Below, piece after piece: positions 16,220-22,670 of a stretch of 23,016 nt of DNA. Position 1 is the first letter of the stretch; each line of letters begins with the position of its first letter. Under the pieces are notes generated by a model. That model was not told where the DNA came from. It made no database searches and saw only the letters and a list, made by a program, of their open reading frames with translations. Made by a program: the position numbers and the translations under genes. The DNA comes from CAYFVR01 sp046541515 (GTDB taxonomy: Bacteria; Desulfobacterota; Desulfobacteria; Desulfobacterales; Desulfococcaceae), in contig JBKHDD010000064.1 of NCBI GenBank assembly GCA_046541515.1, positions 1 through 23,016 of the forward strand. Direction: 5' to 3'.

Positions 16220-18454
16220 ATGAAAATCGCGATTTACGGAAAAGGCGGGATCGGCAAATCGACGGTGACGGCCAACCTTTCCGCCGCGTTGGCGGAAGAA
16301 GGCCGCCGGGTTTTGCAGATCGGCTGCGATCCCAAGCACGATTCCACCCGGCTGCTGCTGGACGGCCGGAACCCGCCCACGGTGCTGGACTGCCTGCGGG
16401 ACACCCTGCCCGCCGAGCGACGGCTGGAAGACCTGCTCCACGTGGGCTATGCCGGGGTGACCTGCGCCGAGGCCGGCGGCCCCGAGCCGGGGGTGGGCTG
16501 CGCCGGCCGCGGAATCCTCAGCGCCTTCGACCTGTTCGACCGGCTGGGGCTGCGTCAGGACGACTACGACGTGGTCCTCTACGACGTGCTGGGCGACGTG
16601 GTCTGCGGCGGGTTCGCCGTGCCGTTGCGCAAGGGCTTCGCCGACGTGGTCTACATCGTCGCCTCGGAGGAGTTCATGGCCCTGTACGCCGCCAACAACA
16701 TCCTCCGGGGCGTCCGGAATTTCGAAAAAGACGGCGGGGCGGCGGAGCACCGGGCCGCCGGCCTGATCCTGAACAGCCGGGGCGCGGACGAAGACCCCGG
16801 CCGGGTGGACCGGTTCGCCGAGGCCGTGGGCCTGCCCGTGGTCGCCCGCATTCCCCGCAGCGAGCGGTTTCGCCGGGCCGAGGAGCGAAACCGGACCGTG
16901 GTCCAGACCTTCCCCGATTCCCCCGAAGCCGCCCTCTTCCGCCACCTGGCCCGCGGCGTGCGGAACGGTTCCCGCCGGTTTCCGGCCTCTCCCCTGAGCG
17001 ATCCCGCGCTGGAGGCGGCGGTGTTTGGGACGCGGGCAGAGGGAGACGCGGAGAGTGGGGGAAAAGGAGACGTGGAGAAGGGGAAGAAGGGCGATGGGAA
17101 GATTTCGGACCACGCCGCCTCTTCCCGTCCCCGTGTCCCCGCGTCACCCCCTCACCGCCCCACCGCGTCCCTCCTTTCCAAAAGCATGTGGTTCCGGGAG
17201 CCGCTTCACGGTTGCGCGTTCACCGGGGCCATCTCGATGTTGACGCAAATCCGCGAGGCGGTGGTGGTGGCCCACGGGCCGCGAAGCTGTTCCCATCTGG
17301 CCGGGCGGACGGTGCTTTCTTCCGGAATTCGCGTCCGGCGGCGGCAGGGGCGGCGGCTTCCCCGGCAACTGGCCCCCGCCTTGGTCAGCACCGACATGGA
17401 CGAGGACGTGGTCATCTACGGCGGCAACGACCGGCTGGCGGAGACCTTGCGAAAGACGCTGGCCCGGGGGCCCGCGGCGGTCTTCGTGGTCACGGCCTGC
17501 CCGTCCGGGGTCATCGGCGACGATCCCGAAGCCGCCATCCGTTCCGTGCAATCGGATTTCCCCGGGATTCCCATCCTTCCCATCGCCTCCGACGGCAACA
17601 TCCGGGGCGATTACATGCAGGGCGTCATCAACGCCTGCCTGGAAGGCGGGGCCGCGCTCGTGGATCCCGGGGTCCGGCCGGCGGGCCACCGGGTCAACAT
17701 TCTGGCGGAAAAGAACATCGCCAACAACGCGGAATCCAATTTCGCGGCGGTGGCGGCCATGCTGGACGCCATGGGAATCGCCGTCAATTGCCGCTTCATC
17801 CGGGACACCTCCGTGGAAGCCCTCCGGAATTTCGGCAAGGCGCGGCTCAATCTCCTCGCGCACGAGGACCATCTGGGCCGGTTGTTGCGGTCGGCGTTGA
17901 AGGAAAAAACCGGGGCGGTCTTCGCCGAAAATCCCTTCCCGGTCGGCTTTTCCGAGACCCGCCGCTGGCTGGAGGAGATCGGCGGTTTTTTCGGAAAAAC
18001 GAAAGCGGCGGAAGGGTTGGCGGCGGCCCACCGGGAAGGATACCGGGCGGCGTTGGAACGTCTCCGGCCCGGCCTGGCCGGCAAGCGGCTGATGATCGTC
18101 AGCTTCCTCCACGACGTGGACTGGATACTGGAAGTCGCCTTCGACCTGGGGATGGTCGTGGAAAAGGTGGGGGTGTTGAACTACATCCAGGATCATCGGT
18201 TCCGCACCCGGTTCGGGGACCGCTTCCCGGTGGAAACCGATTACGACGCCGAAAAGCGGGACGCCGACCTGGAACGGATTCGCCCGGACCTGCTGCTGTG
18301 CAACTACGTTCCCAAAACCCTGCCCATCGCGGTCCACGCGGACACCCTTCCCCTCTGCCCCGACGTCGGCGTTTACGGCGGTCTGGCCCAGGCCCGGCGC
18401 TGGGCCACGCTGCTGAAATCGCCGATCCGGGAAGGGTGGCGGGACGATGGGTGA
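16220..18454 (+). CDS. Nitrogenase-like fusion: NifH/BchL-type reductase joined to NifD/NifE-type subunit
   Basis: This is a single 744-residue ORF. Residues 1 to about 265 are a NifH/BchL/CfbC-like ATP-dependent electron donor with P-loop GKGGIGKST (7-15), GCDPKHDST (35-43), and both [4Fe-4S] cysteines C94 (GVGCAGRG) and C129 (DVVCGG). Residues about 271-320 are a low-complexity linker encoded by a palindromic repeat. Residues about 322-744 are a NifD/NifE/BchN-like subunit with three cluster-ligand cysteines in the expected spacing: C332 (GCAFTG), C357 (HGPRSCSH) and C427 (TACPSGVIGDD). I see no equivalent of the NifD FeMo-cofactor cysteine and histidine, so this is not a dinitrogenase. The start has GGGAG 4 nt upstream. 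The partner subunit is encoded next. By family logic it reduces a bound substrate, perhaps a tetrapyrrole, with ATP-driven electrons. The substrate is unknown. Confidence 0.87.
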   Translation: MKIAIYGKGGIGKSTVTANLSAALAEEGRRVLQIGCDPKHDSTRLLLDGRNPPTVLDCLRDTLPAERRLEDLLHVGYAGVTCAEAGGPEPGVGCAGRGILSAFDLFDRLGLRQDDYDVVLYDVLGDVVCGGFAVPLRKGFADVVYIVASEEFMALYAANNILRGVRNFEKDGGAAEHRAAGLILNSRGADEDPGRVDRFAEAVGLPVVARIPRSERFRRAEERNRTVVQTFPDSPEAALFRHLARGVRNGSRRFPASPLSDPALEAAVFGTRAEGDAESGGKGDVEKGKKGDGKISDHAASSRPRVPASPPHRPTASLLSKSMWFREPLHGCAFTGAISMLTQIREAVVVAHGPRSCSHLAGRTVLSSGIRVRRRQGRRLPRQLAPALVSTDMDEDVVIYGGNDRLAETLRKTLARGPAAVFVVTACPSGVIGDDPEAAIRSVQSDFPGIPILPIASDGNIRGDYMQGVINACLEGGAALVDPGVRPAGHRVNILAEKNIANNAESNFAAVAAMLDAMGIAVNCRFIRDTSVEALRNFGKARLNLLAHEDHLGRLLRSALKEKTGAVFAENPFPVGFSETRRWLEEIGGFFGKTKAAEGLAAAHREGYRAALERLRPGLAGKRLMIVSFLHDVDWILEVAFDLGMVVEKVGVLNYIQDHRFRTRFGDRFPVETDYDAEKRDADLERIRPDLLLCNYVPKTLPIAVHADTLPLCPDVGVYGGLAQARRWATLLKSPIREGWRDDG
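17027..17171 (+). repeat. GC-rich palindromic repeat, copy R2, inside the nitrogenase-like fusion gene
   Basis: The ends form a perfect 9-bp inverted repeat, GGGACGCGG (17027-17035) and CCGCGTCCC (17163-17171). The left half is purine-rich and contains the family core GACGCGGAGA (17045-17054); the right half is pyrimidine-rich. It is read through in frame and encodes about 48 low-complexity residues joining the H-like and D-like domains. Other copies of the family lie between genes, so this one is probably an insertion that fused two formerly separate genes. Confidence 0.75.
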
Positions 18455-18460
18455 CGCGGC

Positions 18461-18549
18461 GACGCGGGGTGGGGAAGGCACGGGGACATGGAGTATCCAT
18501 CTCCCCGTCTCCGCGTCTCCTCTTCCCCGCCTCTCCCAATGCCCGCGTC
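18461..18549 (+). repeat. GC-rich palindromic intergenic repeat, copy R3
   Basis: Nested inverted repeats lie just after the stop of the H-D fusion gene. The outer arms are GACGCGGG (18461-18468) and CCCGCGTC (18542-18549), and the middle arms GGGGAAG (18471-18477) and CTTCCCC (18522-18528). The inner stem ACGGGGA-ATGGA (18480-18492) pairs with TCCAT-TCCCCGT (18496-18508) around a three-base loop with one mismatch. The core TCTCCGCGTC (18508-18517) and the 13-nt centre ATGGAGTATCCAT (18488-18500) are shared with copy R4. Confidence 0.8.
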
Positions 18550-18586
18550 TTGGAAAAAACGGAACCCAATGGAAAGGAGCGGCGGA

Positions 18587-19867
18587 ATGAACGATCTGTC
18601 TCCCGACGGATTCACCGGCGCGATAGTGGCCGTGGAGGGCATTCGGGACGCGGCGGTGCTGCTGAACGGGCCCACCGGCTGCAAATTTTACCACGGGGCG
18701 ATTTCCGACGGACAGTTCCCCCGGGAAAACTCCATGGACCCGCTGCAATTTTCCGACGAGTTCTATTTCGGGCAGCCCCGGGTGCCCGCCACCTATCTGG
18801 ACGACCGGGACTACGTTTTCGGCGCGACGGCCAAGCTGGAAAAAATTCTGCCCAAGGTGGCGGAAAAGGGCCATCGGCTCGTCGCGGTGGTCAACTCGCC
18901 GGGCGCGGCGCTCATCGGGGACGATCTGGAGCGGTTCATCGCCGGCGCCGGGCTGCCCGTGCCCTGCCTGGCCGTGGAAAGCACCGGCTTTTCCGCCGGA
19001 TTCGCCATTGGATTCCAGGAGAGCGTGATCCGGGTGCTGGAGCGGATCGCCCCGCCCCCCATGCCGGCCGAAGCCCGCCGGGTCAATCTGGTCGGCCTAT
19101 CGATTTTTCACCGCCATTGGGAAGGCGACGTTGCGGAACTGCGGCGCCTGCTGGGCCTTTGTGGAATTCGCGTCAACGCCGTTTTTTCCGCCGGCTGTTC
19201 CGTGGCGGAGATGGAAAACCTCGGCGCGGCGGCGGCACACCTGATCGTCCATCCGGAATACGCCGACGCGCTCGGGCCGTTCCTGGAATCCCGCTCGGAC
19301 CGGCCCGCAGTCCTTCCCGGGCCCGGCGCGCCGGTGGGATTCGCGGAAAGCGAACGCTGGATCGCCGCCGCCTGCGAGGCCGTCGGGGCCGATCCAGCGC
19401 CGGCCCTGGCCGACATCCGCGCCGCCCGCACCCGGGCCCACGACGCCCTCGGCCGGTTCAACTCTCTCACCGGACTGCCCAAGGGCGCGACCTTCGCCCT
19501 CCACGCCGACGGTTCTCTCGCCCTGCCCCTGACGCGCTGGCTCCACGAGTATCTGGGCATGGTGCCGGTCGCCGTATCCGCCGGGGAAGCCACCGCCGGA
19601 CAGCGCACTGGAATCCGGGAATTTTTGCAATCCATCGGCGGCGCGGCGGCATGGAACGCCGATCCCGGCAACGTCATCCCCGATCTGGTTCTGGGCGGGG
19701 AGGATTTCATCGGCCAATTTCTGGCCCGGGAGCTGCCCGTGGTCGGAATCGACGTCGCCCTGCCGGGAAGCGGAATCATCGACATTCTCCCGAAATGTCA
19801 GCTAGGCCCCACCGGCACGCTCCATCTTCTGGAACGAATTCTGAACGGAATGATGACGGCGGAATGA
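18587..19867 (+). CDS. NifK/NifN/BchB-like nitrogenase-family partner subunit
   Basis: The 426-residue product is a nitrogenase component 1-type subunit expected to pair with the D-like half of the preceding fusion. One cluster-ligand cysteine is present, C32 in GPTGCKFYHG. The positions of the other two ligands of NifK are changed: the equivalent of NifK Cys153 is P105 (NSPGAALIGDD), and the QPRVPATYLDD segment has no cysteine. The pair would therefore give three cysteines from D and one from K, as in NifEN, rather than the 3+3 pattern of a P-cluster. SAGCSVAEMENLGAA and GTLHLLERILNGM are further family-like segments. The start at 18587 is chosen for AAAGGAG seven nt upstream; earlier in-frame ATGs run through repeat R3 or add only six residues. 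The stop overlaps the radical SAM gene by 4 nt. Confidence 0.85.
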   Translation: MNDLSPDGFTGAIVAVEGIRDAAVLLNGPTGCKFYHGAISDGQFPRENSMDPLQFSDEFYFGQPRVPATYLDDRDYVFGATAKLEKILPKVAEKGHRLVAVVNSPGAALIGDDLERFIAGAGLPVPCLAVESTGFSAGFAIGFQESVIRVLERIAPPPMPAEARRVNLVGLSIFHRHWEGDVAELRRLLGLCGIRVNAVFSAGCSVAEMENLGAAAAHLIVHPEYADALGPFLESRSDRPAVLPGPGAPVGFAESERWIAAACEAVGADPAPALADIRAARTRAHDALGRFNSLTGLPKGATFALHADGSLALPLTRWLHEYLGMVPVAVSAGEATAGQRTGIREFLQSIGGAAAWNADPGNVIPDLVLGGEDFIGQFLARELPVVGIDVALPGSGIIDILPKCQLGPTGTLHLLERILNGMMTAE

Positions 19868-20940
19868 TTCTCCGCTACCTCATCCTCGCCCTGACCACCC
19901 GTTGCAACCTTTCCTGCGCCTACTGCTACATCGGCGGCGGCGGATTGGGAACGGACATGGGGCCGGAGGCGATGGACGCCGCCTTCAACCTCGCCCGGCG
20001 GGCGGTTTCTCCCGCGGAATGGGGAGATGGTTCCGGCGGTGGACCGCTCCACATCCAGCTTACCGGCGGGGAGCCGACGCTGGTTCCTCGTTTGATCGAA
20101 CGGGCGATTCGGAAAACGCGAGCATTGGCGCGTCCCGTCACCCTGGGAATCCAGACCAACGCCGCCCGGCTGACTCCGGCGATGGCTTCCCTGTTGCGGG
20201 AAAACGGGGTTCAGGTCGGCGTCAGCCTGGACGGCCCCCCGGCGGTGCAGGATCGCCTGCGGGGACGGGCCGGAGAAACCCTGCGGGGACTTCAGGTCTT
20301 GGAAGCCGGCGGCGTTCCCTTCCGCGTGACGGCGGTGGTGACGCGGGAATCGGCGGCCCACCTGAAATCCCTGGCCCTGCTCCTCGCAGGATTCCGCCAA
20401 GCCCGGGGAATCGGCCTGGACCTGCTGGTCCGGAAAGGCCGGGCCGCTCAAAACGGAACCGCCGTTGCTCCCGTATCGCCCGAGGTTTTGCGGGATGGCG
20501 TCCGCGCCTTGGCCGAAACCCTGGACGCGGCGAACGCCCGGCGGGATTCGCCGATCCGGTTTCGGGAGCGGGATTGGGTCCGGCGCGCATTGAAGACGGG
20601 GGGACGCGAATCCGAATTTTGCCACGCCGCCCGGGGCGAAAGTCTCGCGGTCCATCCGGACGGCCGCCTGTTTCCCTGCGGCCAGACTATGGGCGATTCC
20701 CGCTTTGCCGCCGGAACGGTGTTCCGGCCGGAGCTGGAGCGGCTGGACGCCTTTCCGCCGCGGCCGCCTTCGATCCCCTCTCCGGATCATCCCCTCGCCG
20801 TTTCATCGGGTTCCGCCCCGGATTGCGGAGATTGCCCCCTGGTCGGCCGCTGTCCCGGGGAATGTCCCAGCCGGCTGTTTTACAACGACGGGGGAAGAAG
20901 GTTGCATTGCGTGATGTACCGGGCGCTGGCGTCGTTTTGA
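19864..20940 (+). CDS. Radical SAM protein with C-terminal SPASM domain
   Basis: The 358-residue protein binds a SAM-cleaving [4Fe-4S] cluster through C14, C18 and C21 (CNLSCAYC), with the SAM-contact motif GGE at 68-70. The C-terminal part is a SPASM domain: C253 and C272 (HPDGRLFPCG), then CX2CX5CX3C at C321, C324, C330 and C334, and C349. SPASM enzymes usually hold two auxiliary clusters and modify peptides or proteins, as in PqqE, MftC and anaerobic sulfatase maturases, although some act on other substrates. It differs from NifB, which lacks SPASM. The ATG overlaps the stop of the K-like gene, so it is co-translated with the nitrogenase-like complex and may mature it or modify a peptide such as the 57-residue product upstream. 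The target is unknown. Confidence 0.88.
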   Translation: MILRYLILALTTRCNLSCAYCYIGGGGLGTDMGPEAMDAAFNLARRAVSPAEWGDGSGGGPLHIQLTGGEPTLVPRLIERAIRKTRALARPVTLGIQTNAARLTPAMASLLRENGVQVGVSLDGPPAVQDRLRGRAGETLRGLQVLEAGGVPFRVTAVVTRESAAHLKSLALLLAGFRQARGIGLDLLVRKGRAAQNGTAVAPVSPEVLRDGVRALAETLDAANARRDSPIRFRERDWVRRALKTGGRESEFCHAARGESLAVHPDGRLFPCGQTMGDSRFAAGTVFRPELERLDAFPPRPPSIPSPDHPLAVSSGSAPDCGDCPLVGRCPGECPSRLFYNDGGRRLHCVMYRALASF

Positions 20941-20945
20941 CAGGG

Positions 20946-21021
20946 GGGCGCGGGGAGAGGGAGACCCGGTGAAATGGAGTATCCATCGCCCGTTCACCCC
21001 TTCTCCGCGTCTCCCTCTTAT
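20946..21021 (+). repeat. GC-rich palindromic intergenic repeat, copy R4
   Basis: This copy lies a few bases after the radical SAM stop. Perfect arms GAGGGAGAC (20957-20965) and GTCTCCCTC (21009-21017) flank an inner stem in which GGTGAA-ATGGA (20968-20978) pairs with TCCAT (20982-20986) and TTCACC (20993-20998). The family core TCTCCGCGTC is at 21002-21011. The centre ATGGAGTATCCAT (20974-20986) is identical to that of copy R3, so R3 and R4 form a subfamily. Confidence 0.8.
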
Positions 21022-21066
21022 CCCCTTGGCCCCGGACGACGCGAAACATGAAAAAACGGAGTGGAA

Positions 21067-22581
21067 ATGAAACGGTCGCTGGAACTTGCGCTGGCGCACG
21101 TGGCGGTGCGATACCGGGAGCCGGAACGAAATCGAGCGGCGTTGCTGGGGCTTTTCCGCCGGGCCGCCCGGGAGGGCGCGGAACTGGTCTTGGGGCCGGA
21201 AATGTCCATCTCCGGCTATTCCTTCGACGGTCCGGCCGACCTCGAGCCCTTCGCCGAGCCGGAGGAGGGGCCGACGGTGACCGCCGTCGCGGCCTTGGCC
21301 CGGGAGTTCGGCCTGTTCGCCTGCGTTGGCCTGGCGGAAATTGATCTCCACACCGATATTTTGTACAACAGCGTTTTCGTTTTGGCCCCCGACGGCCGCC
21401 GGGTGCTCCGGTATCGGAAAATCAGCGCGGAAAGCCGTTGGGCCTGCCCCGGCGATCCCATGGAGGACAACACCTTTGAAACGCCCTGGGGCCGAATTGG
21501 CGTTTTGATCTGCTCCGACGCCTACTACGGCCTCATGCCCCGGGTGACGGCGCTACGGGGCGCGGATTTGCTGCTTTCCCCGGCCACATGGCCGCCGCTG
21601 GGCCTGGATCCCCGGGAGCTGTGGCGCGTCCGGGCCCGGGAAAACGGAATTTTTCTCGCCGCCTGCAACCGGACCGGCCGGGACCGGACCATGGACTGCC
21701 GGGATTCGGTCTCCCTGGTGGCCGATCCCCAAGGCCGGTTGCTTGGAGAAGGCCGGGACGCCGATTCCCGCGTTTTCCGGGTTTCGATCCCGTTGAACGA
21801 AAACGGTCGCCTGGACGACCGGAATCGCCGCGCCCGAATGGCCGACCGGCGGACCGGCCATTTCCGAGATTGCTACCGCAACCTCGCCCCCATCCAGGAC
21901 CGGACTTCCTATTTCGGGCTGCCGGCGCCGGGACCGCTTTCGGTGCGGTGCGTGGTTCCCAAGGCGGGGGAACATCCGGTCGCGGCCCTTTCCCGCGGCG
22001 CCGCCCACGAGCGGGCCGAGGGGGAAGTGTTTTTCGTCCTGCCGGCCGTCGCGCTTTCCGACGCCGCCGCCAACGAACTGGCCGGCCGCGCCCGTCGGGG
22101 CCGATTCGGGATTCTGGTCCGAAGTCCCGAGGGCGAAGGCGAGCGCCACTTTCTGTTTCATCGCGGGGAGGTTCGCGTCTGGGAGCTGACCCGGTGGCCC
22201 CATGGCGATGAAGGCCGGTTTCCCGAATTCGACGTGGGCGCGGCCCGAATCGCCTCCGTTCCTTTCGCGGCGCTGGTCCATCCGGAAATCGCCGTGGCCC
22301 TGGCCAAACGCGGTTGCGACATGGTCGCGGCCTCCGAGACCGAATTTTCCCCGGCCGATCGCCCCATGGCGGGCGTCCGCACCACGGAGAAAATCGCCGT
22401 GGCGGTCTGCGGCGGAACCGGCGGCGGGGTCTGGATTCCTCCGGAAGGCCATGAGCGATGGGCCGAATCCCTCGCCGGGCCGGGCGAGACGGCCCGGGAG
22501 GTTTTGAACACGCGGCGGTCCCGCCAAGGCGCGTTTCAGGATCGGATCGATTTTTCGACCTTGCTGGCCCGCGCCACATAA
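21067..22581 (+). CDS. Carbon-nitrogen hydrolase (nitrilase superfamily) with degenerate second nitrilase-like half
   Basis: Residues 1 to about 265 form a nitrilase-fold domain with the complete catalytic triad E45 (LGPEMSISGY), K118 (RYRKIS) and C149 (VLICSDAYYG). Members hydrolyse amides, N-carbamoyl groups or nitriles, and some act as glutaminase domains. The protein is 504 residues, nearly twice the usual size. The second half (about 290-504) contains FAALVHPEIAVALAKRGCDMV, which resembles the segment after the catalytic cysteine in nitrilases, but with no cysteine at that site, so I read it as a degenerate second copy. The ATG at 21067 has GGAG five nt upstream; GTG 21061 is an alternative. 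It follows repeat R4 and the radical SAM gene. A role in amide or amine chemistry on a corrinoid or tetrapyrrole side chain is plausible but unproven. Confidence 0.82.
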   Translation: MKRSLELALAHVAVRYREPERNRAALLGLFRRAAREGAELVLGPEMSISGYSFDGPADLEPFAEPEEGPTVTAVAALAREFGLFACVGLAEIDLHTDILYNSVFVLAPDGRRVLRYRKISAESRWACPGDPMEDNTFETPWGRIGVLICSDAYYGLMPRVTALRGADLLLSPATWPPLGLDPRELWRVRARENGIFLAACNRTGRDRTMDCRDSVSLVADPQGRLLGEGRDADSRVFRVSIPLNENGRLDDRNRRARMADRRTGHFRDCYRNLAPIQDRTSYFGLPAPGPLSVRCVVPKAGEHPVAALSRGAAHERAEGEVFFVLPAVALSDAAANELAGRARRGRFGILVRSPEGEGERHFLFHRGEVRVWELTRWPHGDEGRFPEFDVGAARIASVPFAALVHPEIAVALAKRGCDMVAASETEFSPADRPMAGVRTTEKIAVAVCGGTGGGVWIPPEGHERWAESLAGPGETAREVLNTRRSRQGAFQDRIDFSTLLARAT

Positions 22582-22670
22582 GCGGCGGGCCTTCCCTCCT
22601 TCGGCGACGATTCCGGCCGGTCCGCGTCGCCCAAGGGATTCACTCGGACCGGTGGAAAACGGCAGGTTTC

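Noticed and set aside
17186..18454. Separate D-like gene starting at ATG 17186
   Set aside because: There is no ribosome-binding site (the preceding bases are pyrimidine/A-rich) and no stop codon separates it from the H-like domain. It is kept as an alternative only if reads reveal a frameshift.
18488..18586. Longer N-terminus for the K-like protein from ATG 18488
   Set aside because: The extra residues are encoded by repeat R3 and are low-complexity; ATG 18587 has AAAGGAG at ideal spacing.
16220..19867. A true molybdenum nitrogenase (nifHDK)
   Set aside because: No FeMo-cofactor ligand pair is visible in the D-like part, the K-like part has one cluster cysteine instead of three, and no nifB, nifE or nifN is present beside it.
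12112..21021. CRISPR array
   Set aside because: The repeated elements are kilobases apart, imperfect and internally palindromic, with genes rather than spacers between them.
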